This document shows, one piece after another, positions 1 through 6,417 of a DNA stretch of 10,061 nucleotides. Made by a program: the position numbers and the translations under genes. How positions within the stretch are numbered: the stretch's first letter is position 1; each line of letters opens with the position of its first letter. Source of the stretch: DUZB01 sp964407525 (GTDB lineage Bacteria > Desulfobacterota > DSM-4660 > Desulfatiglandales > Desulfatiglandaceae); contig CAYOWC010000179.1 in assembly GCA_964407525.1 (NCBI GenBank), positions 1-10,061 of the forward strand, written 5' to 3'. The notes beneath the pieces are model-generated. The model was not told the DNA's origin and searched no databases. It worked only from the letters and a program-made list of their open reading frames with translations.

Positions 1-2
1 AG

Positions 3-1004
3 TTGAAAAAACGTAAAGAAAGAATCGACCGGGGAATCAAGGCACGTTCAGCGGATATTTTTGCACTCTCTTCCTACAGAGAGATGCTCTATCTCCTGGC
101 GCCGGGGGCAATACCGGTCATCGGGCTCCTCTGCTTTGCTCCCCTTTTAAGCGCTTACTGGAAGGAAGTCGTCATATCCACCGCGGTTTACGCACTTCTT
201 GCCATCAGCTGGGACATGCTCATGGGTGCGGGACTTCTCTCCCTGGGGCAGTCCCTCTTTTTCGGCATTGGCTCCTATATCGCGGGGACTCTGAATTACT
301 ACTGGGGCGTAAGTCCATTTTTGACTATCCCAATCGCCACATTGGTCGGCGGAGCCCTGTGCATGGTCTTGCTCCTGCCTGTCCTCAGATTGCGAGGGAT
401 CTATTTCGCCATGGTCACACTGGTTCTTCCCCTCATGTTTGCCCGGCTGGTGGAAGCAACCAGGATATTTGGTGGAACGGAAGGGCTGACGGGCCTTACC
501 CCATTTCCCAATCAGATAACAGCTTTTTATGTCATAGCAGTCGCACTCCTGTGCGCCCTGTTTGGCTTCAGAAGGATCATGTCGTCAGATTATGGCTTGG
601 TTATCAAGGCCATAAACGACAATGATCGGTCCGTGATGAATGCGGGGATCAATATTTACTGGTACAAAGCCCAGGTCCTCTTCATGGGTGCATCCGTAGG
701 CTGTTTTGCAGGCGCCTTCGTTACCCACCTGGACATGTTTGCAGGCATGCCGGGTTTTGCACTTGATTACTCCATCATGCCTGTCGCCGCTGCCGTGGTG
801 GGTGGAACAGGAACCTTTGCAGGCCCCATGCTCGGAGCGTTCATCCTCGTGCCCCTTTCCGAAATGCTACGTGCCCTCGGCGCACTGAGGATTGTATTTT
901 ATGGCCTCTTCCTCGTCATTTTCGTGGTGGGAATCCCTGAGGGCATTTTTTCCTATATACAGCGGAAGTATCACCAGCTGGAAAGATGGGTCGAAGTCGA
1001 ATGA
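3..1004 (+). CDS. livM: LivM-type inner-membrane permease of a branched-chain amino acid family (HAAT) ABC importer
   Basis: This is one of the two membrane subunits that form the translocation channel of an HAAT-family importer. The 333-residue product has a basic N-terminus followed by many hydrophobic segments from about residue 30. Family marks are visible: SLGQSLFFGIGSY near residues 80-92 (the usual SLG..xFFGiGAY), the cytoplasmic coupling loop DNDRSVMNAGINIYWYK near 204-220 that contacts the ATPase, and GGTGTFAGPMLGAF near 265-278. The reading frame opens at a TTG two bases from the window edge, so no ribosome site can be seen and the true start may lie upstream. The stop overlaps the next start (ATGA), so it is translationally coupled to the livG-type gene. 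The partner permease livH and the binding protein are not visible. Family is certain; substrate is not, since aromatic and dicarboxylic acids are also carried by this family. Confidence 0.92.
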   Translation: MKKRKERIDRGIKARSADIFALSSYREMLYLLAPGAIPVIGLLCFAPLLSAYWKEVVISTAVYALLAISWDMLMGAGLLSLGQSLFFGIGSYIAGTLNYYWGVSPFLTIPIATLVGGALCMVLLLPVLRLRGIYFAMVTLVLPLMFARLVEATRIFGGTEGLTGLTPFPNQITAFYVIAVALLCALFGFRRIMSSDYGLVIKAINDNDRSVMNAGINIYWYKAQVLFMGASVGCFAGAFVTHLDMFAGMPGFALDYSIMPVAAAVVGGTGTFAGPMLGAFILVPLSEMLRALGALRIVFYGLFLVIFVVGIPEGIFSYIQRKYHQLERWVEVE

Positions 1005-1756
1005 AATCTGGATCACCCCTCCTCAAAGTATCTGACCTCACGAAATCCTTCGGTGGAGTAATGGCCGTTACCGGTATTAGTTTTGACCTCAAAGAGGGAG
1101 AACTCCTGGGAGTCATCGGTCCCAACGGGTCGGGAAAAACAACGCTTGTCAATCTTATCACCGGATTTGTGAAACCGGTATCGGGAAAAGTGCTCTACAA
1201 GGGAGCAAACATTACAGGCAAACCTCCCTATAAAATAGTGGACCTCGGAATATCCAGAACATTCCAGATGGTCAAGCCCTTTTATCAACTTCCTGCTTTT
1301 AAGAACCTGATCGTTCCCCTCTATTCACCCAGGGTGAAAAAGCTGGCTGGGGGCAAGTATGGGGCAAGGGATGCCGTTGCGCTGGATCTGCTGGAAGAAG
1401 TGGGTTTCGAGCGGGATGCCCGGGTATCCTACAAGGCTGCAAGCGCCTTGCCTCAGGGATATCTAAAGCGCCTGGAACTCGCAAAAAGCATTGCCCTGAG
1501 ACCGGATTTGATTATCCTGGACGAACTTTTCTCCGGCCTCAGCCTGGCCGAAGTAGCGGGTATCGTTCCGATCATTGAAAAACTGCTCTCCCAGGGAAAA
1601 ACCATTATCATGATCGAACACCGGCTGAAAGAACTCTTCAGGATTGCTGACAGAATCATGGTCCTGAACTACGGCAGGAAGATTGCGGAAGGCCCGGCTG
1701 CGGAAGTCATGGAAAGTGACGCCGTGAAAGAAGCCTACCTGGGCAGCGAAGTATAA
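1001..1756 (+). CDS. livG: LivG-type ATP-binding subunit with a degenerate ABC signature
   Basis: Cytoplasmic ATPase that powers the importer with the LivF-type subunit. In the 251-residue form the Walker A motif GPNGSGKT is at 40-47, the Q-loop Gln at 89, Walker B LIILDE at 170-175 with the catalytic Glu, and the H-loop His at 207 (IEHRLK). Two departures stand out. The signature expected as LSxGQ or the LivG form LPYGxQRRLE reads ALPQGYLKRLE (149-159), and Walker B is followed by LF rather than the usual P. I chose the ATG at 1001 because it makes the 4-nt ATGA overlap with livM and gives a normal LivG N-terminus. An in-frame ATG at 986 would add five residues and has GGAAAG directly against it, which is too close to be ideal. 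A repeat-bearing spacer follows before livF. The family call is secure; the start is about 60:40. Confidence 0.9.
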   Translation: MKSGSPLLKVSDLTKSFGGVMAVTGISFDLKEGELLGVIGPNGSGKTTLVNLITGFVKPVSGKVLYKGANITGKPPYKIVDLGISRTFQMVKPFYQLPAFKNLIVPLYSPRVKKLAGGKYGARDAVALDLLEEVGFERDARVSYKAASALPQGYLKRLELAKSIALRPDLIILDELFSGLSLAEVAGIVPIIEKLLSQGKTIIMIEHRLKELFRIADRIMVLNYGRKIAEGPAAEVMESDAVKEAYLGSEV

Positions 1757-1760
1757 AACC

Positions 1761-1933
1761 TAAAACCAGCAATTAGCTTTTGAGCTATTAGCCGTTAGTT
1801 TAATGTAGCAAATGATTTACGTTAGTTTTTCCTGTATTACAACTTTCATTTTTTGATACTGAGCTGTTTCTCCGTAAACGTTCTATATTATAGAGCTAAA
1901 AGCTAACGGCTAAGCGCTAATTGCCGCTTTTAG
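1761..1933. repeat. Inverted-repeat element between livG and livF
   Basis: Two arms face each other, about 1761-1801 and 1893-1933. The reverse complement of the right arm shares TAAAA, GCAATTAGC and TAGCCGTTAG in the same order with the left arm, which carries about eight extra bases in the middle. Inside, TTTACG (about 1816-1821) and CGTAAA (1873-1878) can pair as a second, nested arm. The core is AT-rich and has no ORF of note. A single diverged copy of the right arm recurs at 9517-9554. The element fills nearly the whole 217-nt gap in what is otherwise a tightly packed operon, so it looks inserted. It could act as a transcript-stabilising or attenuating hairpin, or be a non-autonomous mobile element; the sequence does not decide. 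Confidence 0.7.
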
Positions 1934-1973
1934 GTAAAATTACCAGAGAACTTGAATAGGATACATAACCACT

Positions 1974-2726
1974 ATGTCCATGCTTGAAGTCGAAAATTTG
2001 ATGATTTTTTTTGAAAACGCCGTCGCTCTCAATGACTTCAGCATGGAGCTCGAGGAAAAGCAGGTCGTCGGCATCATAGGATCTAACAGCGCCGGAAAGA
2101 CCACCCTGATGAATGCCCTTTCAGGCCTGATCATAGACATGCGGATCAAGGAAAAAAGAAGGGGCGGAGAACGAATTACCGTGTATGGGAAGATATCCTT
2201 CAAAGGCGAAGACATCACGGAAACCCGACCAAGCACGCGTGTAAAGAAAGGTATCGTCCTTTGTCGAGAAAGACACCCCATCTTTCCTGAAAGCAACGTA
2301 CTGGAAAACCTCAAAATTGCGGGATACCTTCAAAAGAGACAGAGCACGAAGGAAATGATTCAAGTTGCCTTCAATCTTTTCCCTGCGCTGGTCCACCTGA
2401 AACATAGAAAGGCAGGTTTTATGAGTGGGGGAGAACAGCAGATGCTGGCGGTAGGCATGGCCCTCGTTGCCCGGCCTGAGCTCCTTCTCCTTGATGAACC
2501 ACTTCTGGGACTCAGCCCTATGATGCAGACCCTGCTGGTTAACGCCATTAAAGCCCTGGGAAATGAATCAAAAATCACAGTACTCATCAGCGAGCAGTTC
2601 GCGAGGCCGGTTTTACCGATGATTGACTTCGGCTACGTCATCGAAAACGGCATGCTGACCCTGGCGGGAACAGGTAAGGAACTGATGGATAACCCTGAAG
2701 TAAAGTCAGCGTATTTTGGAATTTAA
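1974..2726 (+). CDS. livF: LivF-type ATP-binding subunit with an insertion after Walker A
   Basis: Second cytoplasmic ATPase of the importer, 250 residues. Walker A is GSNSAGKT at 36-43 (a Ser where most have Gly), the signature is MSGGEQQ at 150-156, and Walker B is LLLLDEP at 170-176. The segment LISEQFARPV at 204-213 matches the LivF habit of replacing the H-loop His region with VEQNA. Between Walker A and the usual GxIxFxGEDIT strand lies extra basic sequence at about residues 53-70 (MRIKEKRRGGERI), roughly 15 residues longer than typical LivF proteins. The stretch after it reads CRERHPIFP where VPEGRxLFP is usual. The ATG at 1974 sits 12 nt after AGGA; the ATG at 1980 is a possible alternative. 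The end lies 4 nt before the ligase ATG. The insertion leaves the frame and all downstream motifs intact, so I read it as a real variant rather than a frameshift. Confidence 0.9.
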   Translation: MSMLEVENLMIFFENAVALNDFSMELEEKQVVGIIGSNSAGKTTLMNALSGLIIDMRIKEKRRGGERITVYGKISFKGEDITETRPSTRVKKGIVLCRERHPIFPESNVLENLKIAGYLQKRQSTKEMIQVAFNLFPALVHLKHRKAGFMSGGEQQMLAVGMALVARPELLLLDEPLLGLSPMMQTLLVNAIKALGNESKITVLISEQFARPVLPMIDFGYVIENGMLTLAGTGKELMDNPEVKSAYFGI

Positions 2727-2730
2727 AAAT

Positions 2731-4368
2731 ATGAACACAGAAAGCCTGCCAAACAACATCTCTGAAGCATTTGCGTCAGCCGCGGAAAAATTCCGTAGCA
2801 AGACGGCAATCATCTATTTAGGGACCTGCTTCAGCTATGGAGACATCCTCGATTTCACGAACAATTTCGCGGCCTCTTTAAAAAAGCAGGGCGTAGCGGA
2901 AGGGGAAAAGATCATCCTGTACATCCCCAACAGCGTACACTGGGTTATTGCCTGGCTGGGCATACAGAGGGCAGGCGCGATCGCCGTCCCAATCACGCCA
3001 ATATACACCGCCCACGACCTTCGCTACATCGGCAATGACAGCGGGGCAAAAACCATTATATGTTCGGATACTAACTACGGATATGTCAAACAGGCTATTC
3101 CTGATACGGGCCTCGAAAAAGTGGTTGTTGTCAAATTAACAGACCTTCTGCCCTGGTGGAAAAAGGCATTCGGATGGGCATTTGACAGGGTTCCCAAAGG
3201 GAAGACGGAAAGAGACGCAAATACCCTTTCTTTTGCTAAAATGACAAAAACCAGGGGAAACCCTCTCCCTCCCGTGACACAGGGGGGAACCGACACCATG
3301 GAGTTAATTTATACCGGAGGAACCACCAAGGATCCCAAGGGAGTCCCCATTTCCCATGGCCTTTATCTGGAATCGGCCATGGAACAGATTATGATTCCCA
3401 AACACCTTTTTTCACCATCGGAAAATGTGGTTTTAGGTTCCGCGCCCCTGTTTCATATTCTCGGCCAAACATGCTCCTTGAGCACCCTTCTCGTGGGGGG
3501 TGCTATTATCCTGATGCCCAAAGTAAATCTTGACGCCATATTTGATTCCACACAGCGGTTCAAGGCCAAGACCCTGATCGGCGTACCAACCCTGTACAGG
3601 ATGATCCTGGAACATGACCGTATTGACTTTTATGATCTGAGTTCCTTGACGTACTGTTTTAACGGCGGCGACGTCCTTCCGCTGGAAATCAATGAACGCT
3701 GGCGCAAGAAATTCCAGAACCCCATTTACCAGGGATACGGAGCGACAGAGACCTGCGGTGGAGTCTCCATGTGCCCTACAGACCAGAAAAGTCCACCCAC
3801 AAGCATGGGAAAGGTCCTTGCCAGCAAACAGATAAAACTGGTTGCCCACGACTCCCTTGAACCGGTCTCTGACGGTCAGCCCGGGGAAATTCTTGTCCAC
3901 TCTGAAAAGATGGTGACCCAGTACTGGAACAAGCCGGAGGAAACAGCTGCTTCTTTTGTTGAAATAGATGGGGTCCTGTGGTATCGCACTGCCGACATCG
4001 TAACCAGAGACGAGGATGGATATCTCTATTTCGTGGATCGAACCGTGGATACCATAAAGCATAAAGGCTACAGGGTTTCTTCCTCGGAAATTGAGTCAGC
4101 ACTCCAGGAGCATCAGGCAGTTGTGGGCGCCTGTGCTGTGGGAATCCCCGATCCCAAGGTGGGAGAACGAATTAAGGCCTTCGTGGTCCTGAAGGAAGAT
4201 GTCAAAGGAATCACCGGCTACGATCTCATCAAATGGTGCAGGGGGCGGCTGGCCGGCTATAAAGTTCCCCAGTATATTGAGTTCAGAGATATGCTCCCCA
4301 AATCGAAGGTGGGAAAACTCCTGAGAAGAGAAATCCGCAGCGAAGAAAGTCGAAGAGCTGAGAAGTAA
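2731..4368 (+). CDS. AMP-forming acyl-CoA ligase (adenylate-forming ANL superfamily)
   Basis: Activates a carboxylic acid to an acyl-AMP and then an acyl-CoA in the cytoplasm. The 545-residue product has the full ANL layout. The phosphate loop YTGGTTKDPKG is at 194-204, a variant of YTSGTTGxPKG. GYGATE is at 335-340, the ribose-binding segment YRTADIVTRDEDGYLYFVDR ends at Arg 437 with Asp 422 in the place of the usual TGD Asp, and the C-terminal domain ends with PKSKVGKLLRR carrying the catalytic Lys 529. I chose ATG 2731, which has GGA ten bases upstream; a TTG at 2716 would overlap livF and has no ribosome site. Four bases separate it from livF and five from the EamA gene, so it is co-transcribed. 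Substrate cannot be read from the sequence. Coupling to an HAAT importer suggests it activates what the importer brings in (aromatic, fatty or branched acid). Confidence 0.9.
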   Translation: MNTESLPNNISEAFASAAEKFRSKTAIIYLGTCFSYGDILDFTNNFAASLKKQGVAEGEKIILYIPNSVHWVIAWLGIQRAGAIAVPITPIYTAHDLRYIGNDSGAKTIICSDTNYGYVKQAIPDTGLEKVVVVKLTDLLPWWKKAFGWAFDRVPKGKTERDANTLSFAKMTKTRGNPLPPVTQGGTDTMELIYTGGTTKDPKGVPISHGLYLESAMEQIMIPKHLFSPSENVVLGSAPLFHILGQTCSLSTLLVGGAIILMPKVNLDAIFDSTQRFKAKTLIGVPTLYRMILEHDRIDFYDLSSLTYCFNGGDVLPLEINERWRKKFQNPIYQGYGATETCGGVSMCPTDQKSPPTSMGKVLASKQIKLVAHDSLEPVSDGQPGEILVHSEKMVTQYWNKPEETAASFVEIDGVLWYRTADIVTRDEDGYLYFVDRTVDTIKHKGYRVSSSEIESALQEHQAVVGACAVGIPDPKVGERIKAFVVLKEDVKGITGYDLIKWCRGRLAGYKVPQYIEFRDMLPKSKVGKLLRREIRSEESRRAEK

Positions 4369-4373
4369 GCAGG

Positions 4374-5258
4374 ATGACGGCAGAAGAAACCCTTGACGCA
4401 AAAGCGATGGTTCTGCTGACCGGTCTCTGTATTCTCTGGGGTCTGAACGGAGTGGCCATTAAAATCAGCAATGTGGGAATCGACCCGATATTCTGTGCCG
4501 GGATCCGATCCGTAATCGCAGGGCTGGGGTTGGTCATCTGGATGAAGACAAAGGGAATGCCTCTGTTTCCCGGAAGCATCCTGGATGGGGTGGCTGTGGG
4601 GATTCTTTTCGGGGTGGAATTTGCCTTTCTTTTCTCTTCCCTTCTCTTCACAACCGCTTCTTCAGCATGGATACTCCTTTACACCACACCTTTTTTCCAT
4701 ACCCTGGGCGCCCACTTCTTCCTGAAGGGAGATCGGATCACCGTACCAAAAGCTCTGGGGCTGCTCCTGTCATTTGTCGGCATCGTCATCCTCCTGAGCA
4801 AATACTTGGGAATTACCTCATTTTCCCAGTTGACGGGGGATTTGTTTGCCCTCGTGGCAGCCGTCCTGTGGGCGGTCACCACGATCTATATCAGGAAGAG
4901 ACTTGTGGGAAAGATAACTCATCATCATACCCTCTTTTATCAAACGGTTTTTTCGATTCCGATCCTTTTTGCCCTGAGCATGCTCTTCGGGGAAACACCC
5001 GTCCGTCATGTAGATGTCCTGGTCCTTTCCTCCGTATTGTTTCAAGGCATCATCGTTGCATTCATCAGCTACATCTTCTGGTTCTATCTGGTATATACAT
5101 ATCCGATTAGCCGTGTCTCCGCTTTTACCTTTCTGACGCCGGTCTTTGGGGCCATTTCAGGGATACTCTTTCTGCATGAACCCGCAACCCTCCGCCTTGC
5201 TTTATCCCTGTTATTCGTAAGCCTTGGAATATATGTGGTCAACTTGAAGAGACCATAA
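4374..5258 (+). CDS. DMT-superfamily permease with two EamA domains
   Basis: Inner-membrane transporter of the drug/metabolite family, 294 residues. Hydrophobic segments cover almost the whole chain, consistent with ten helices in two homologous halves. The first half opens with LLTGLCILWGLNGVAIK (14-30) and the second with GDLFALVAAVLWAVTTIYIRK (about 155-175), each showing the W-G/A pattern typical of EamA repeat starts. The second half ends with ISRVSAFTFLTPVFGAISGILFLHE, the common P-V-F-G-x-x-x-G-x-x-x-L-x-E motif. The start at 4374 has AGAAG eight bases upstream within the ligase tail; the next Met (residue 12) has no ribosome site. Being last in the liv/ligase operon suggests export of a by-product or an auxiliary route for the same metabolites, but members of this family have very diverse cargo, so the substrate is open. 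Confidence 0.88.
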   Translation: MTAEETLDAKAMVLLTGLCILWGLNGVAIKISNVGIDPIFCAGIRSVIAGLGLVIWMKTKGMPLFPGSILDGVAVGILFGVEFAFLFSSLLFTTASSAWILLYTTPFFHTLGAHFFLKGDRITVPKALGLLLSFVGIVILLSKYLGITSFSQLTGDLFALVAAVLWAVTTIYIRKRLVGKITHHHTLFYQTVFSIPILFALSMLFGETPVRHVDVLVLSSVLFQGIIVAFISYIFWFYLVYTYPISRVSAFTFLTPVFGAISGILFLHEPATLRLALSLLFVSLGIYVVNLKRP

Positions 5259-5299
5259 ATTACAAGTAGATACAATAAGCAAGCACCATTCAAAAAATC

Positions 5300-5328
5300 T
5301 TGACAGCTCACCAACTCTGTGTTATTTT
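5300..5328 (+). promoter_or_regulatory. Probable sigma70-type promoter for the acidic 188-aa protein
   Basis: A perfect -35 TTGACA at 5300-5305 is followed after 17 bases by TATTTT (5323-5328), a 4/6 match to TATAAT. Transcription would begin near 5335 and leave about 45 nt of leader. The leader ends with GGGGG (5369-5373), six bases before the ATG, inside a GC-rich block (CCGGGGGCCC) that is unlike the AGGAG sites used elsewhere in the window. No operator is recognisable. Confidence 0.6.
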
Positions 5329-5379
5329 TTTATTCTTACAATATCGTCGCCTTTCACCTAAATTTTCCGGGGGCCCATT

Positions 5380-5946
5380 ATGATTACAGGCAATGATTCA
5401 TCTTCAACCCCTTCTTCGAGCCGGAATCAGGGAGATGTCCCAACCTTTTCCGACGAAAGCGAAGTGATAGAACTGGTAGATGTCGTCAGGAAGACCGCTC
5501 TCCCTGACAACTCCAATTCCGCAGCAGCTCTTGATAAAAAGGACGGACTTGACCGTTCTGAAAACGCCGGCGAAATTAACCTGGATGAATTAACAAAGGA
5601 AATGGAAATTCTTTCTGAAAAAATGCCGGATCAGGATATAGAGCTGCCCCCCATTTCATCCCCGGATTTTGATTTCGAAATTCAAGAAGAATCTGTTCCT
5701 GAGACTTCAAACGATTTCCCTGATGATGAATTGGAAGAAATCATGTCTAAATTGGAACAGGAAGGTCAGAGCTGCAGTCCGTTGAATCCTGTTTCGAATG
5801 AAGGTTTTTCGGGCATGACTGAAGAAAAGATCGAGGCCTTAATAAGAGATGTTGTCGAAAAAGCAGTCCGTGAAGCCATGGTCGAGGTAGCCGAAAAGGT
5901 CATCAAGGAAGCAATCGAAAGCTTAAAAGATAGCCTTAAACCCTGA
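5380..5946 (+). CDS. Acidic, mostly disordered protein with a regular C-terminal amphipathic helix; function unknown
   Basis: I do not recognise a named family. The 188-residue product starts with a Ser/Asn/Asp-rich segment (1-25) and then has short islands that look like helices or linear motifs in acidic linkers: SEVIELVDVVRK at 27-38, INLDELTKEMEILSE at 66-80, and PDDELEEIMSKLEQE at 114-128. The C-terminal 40 residues (147-186) form one predicted helix in which two hydrophobic residues alternate with two polar or charged ones about every four residues (LI-RD-VV-EK-AV-RE-AM-VE-VA-EK-VI-KE-AI). There is no signal peptide, membrane span or catalytic motif; its one Cys is at 132. The layout, an acidic disordered body with a C-terminal oligomerising helix, recalls scaffold or hub proteins such as PopZ, but only as architecture. 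It has its own promoter and terminator, so it is probably monocistronic. Confidence 0.75.
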   Translation: MITGNDSSSTPSSSRNQGDVPTFSDESEVIELVDVVRKTALPDNSNSAAALDKKDGLDRSENAGEINLDELTKEMEILSEKMPDQDIELPPISSPDFDFEIQEESVPETSNDFPDDELEEIMSKLEQEGQSCSPLNPVSNEGFSGMTEEKIEALIRDVVEKAVREAMVEVAEKVIKEAIESLKDSLKP

Positions 5947-5947
5947 T

Positions 5948-6089
5948 CCGACAATTTCGTCGGCTGGCGGCTTCCACATAAGAACAAGGGCTTGTTACAT
6001 GAATTATATCAGTAGTGAAAGGAATTCCCTACTTTAATTCTGCCTGATGGCAGGACGAAAAAAGGCCATTAGCAGGAATGAACGCACAT
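5948..6089 (+). ncRNA. Hairpin-rich 3' region, possible structured RNA (tentative)
   Basis: The 142 bases between the 188-aa gene and the terminator hold four small stems in series: CCGAC/GTCGG (5948-5963), AACAA/TTGTT (5983-5996), AGTAG/CTACT (6011-6033) and TGCC/GGCA (6041-6052). No ORF with a ribosome site is present. I see no convincing promoter of its own, so it may be only a long 3' UTR of the gene upstream, or an sRNA processed from it. I could not match it to the GEMM, TPP, cobalamin, SRP or 6S consensus features that I know. Each stem alone could occur by chance; the series followed by a strong terminator is the reason for listing it. Confidence 0.25.
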
Positions 6090-6119
6090 GGGGGTTGTAA
6101 CAGGACAACCCCCTTTTTT
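6090..6119 (+). terminator. Strong rho-independent terminator
   Basis: A perfect nine-base-pair stem GGGGGTTGT (6090-6098) and ACAACCCCC (6105-6113) with a six-base AACAGG loop is followed directly by six T (6114-6119). It ends transcripts reading rightward from the 188-aa gene or from any RNA made between 5948 and 6089, and isolates the znu genes from upstream transcription. Confidence 0.93.
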
Positions 6120-6203
6120 ATTGTACTTAAAAGATGCATTCCACCAGAAAAGGTGAACCGCAGAACCCTTGGATCCAAATGAAGTCTCGTGTAAAACTTC
6201 ATC

Positions 6204-6247
6204 TGGTTACTCGTTACTGGTTGCTCGTTGCTGGTTCCCTCGTTCCC
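6204..6247. repeat. Degenerate heptamer tandem repeat
   Basis: Six successive units of about seven bases alternate TGGTTNC and TCGTTNC: TGGTTAC, TCGTTAC, TGGTTGC, TCGTTGC, then TGGTTCC and a TCGTTCC with an extra C. The third variable base changes in pairs (A, A, G, G, C, C), so the higher-order unit is about 14 bases. The last unit runs into the REP-like palindrome that follows. Confidence 0.75.
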
Positions 6248-6264
6248 ATGCTCCAGCGTGGGAA
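6243..6264. repeat. REP-like palindromic hairpin
   Basis: TTCCCATGCT (6243-6252) pairs with AGCGTGGGAA (6255-6264) over ten positions including one G-T pair, with CC at the tip. The sequence CTCGTTCCCA-GCTCCAGC-TGGGAATGCAT is of the dispersed REP type that I associate with REP-associated tyrosine transposases (IS200-like, RAYT). No such transposase is encoded in this window, so the copy would have been placed in trans. Confidence 0.6.
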
Positions 6265-6276
6265 TGCATAGTTTCT

Positions 6277-6327
6277 TTCTCGATCAGACTGACCATCTTT
6301 CCCGGTCAGAGGCGGCGCTCATATGAA
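6277..6327 (+). repeat. Direct repeat copy 1 of the znuC hairpin/SD/ATG block
   Basis: This 51-base block matches 6418-6467 at 46 positions, with a single one-base gap in the hairpin loop. It contains the stem CTGACC/GGTCAG (6289-6294 with 6304-6309), an AGAGG at 6308-6312, and an ATG at 6323 ten bases later, exactly as at the real znuC start. The ATG here opens only a 19-residue frame ending at 6382. Confidence 0.85.
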
Positions 6328-6378
6328 ACTACATTTAGAAACTGGAAATTTGAAACTTGAAAGTGGGTGCCCCGAACA

Positions 6379-6401
6379 CTGACACCCGACACCTGAAACC
6401 T
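6379..6401. repeat. Dispersed repeat, TGACACCC / ACACCTGAAACC family
   Basis: These 23 bases are identical to 8610-8632 in the same orientation, and their reverse complement matches 8550-8572 at about 19 of 23 positions. Copies in two unrelated spacers about 2.2 kb apart show a dispersed family rather than a local operator. Confidence 0.8.
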
Positions 6402-6417
6402 TCTTTTGGAAGCTTTC

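Noticed and set aside
1853..1891. Promoter for livF inside the inverted-repeat element (TTGATA and TATATTAT)
   Set aside because: The spacing between them is about 25 bases and no alternative -35 fits; the AT-rich box is more simply part of the element.
3433..4062. Long open frame of 209 codons on the minus strand
   Set aside because: It lies wholly inside the acyl-CoA ligase, which has all catalytic motifs in frame. The minus-strand product has no recognisable motif.
6038..6075. GEMM-type cyclic-di-GMP riboswitch, because GGACGAAAAAAGGCC resembles GGACGCAAAGCC
   Set aside because: The remaining consensus (GGGCAAACC, tetraloop receptor, GGTAGCGGGGTTACCG part) is missing, and it lies downstream rather than upstream of a gene.
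6204..6264. CRISPR array
   Set aside because: Units are seven bases with no spacers, and no cas gene is present.
6169..6360. 63-codon frame in the spacer before znuC
   Set aside because: It reads through the heptamer array, the REP palindrome and the repeat block, has no ribosome site, and its similarity to the znuC extension is only the DNA repeat.
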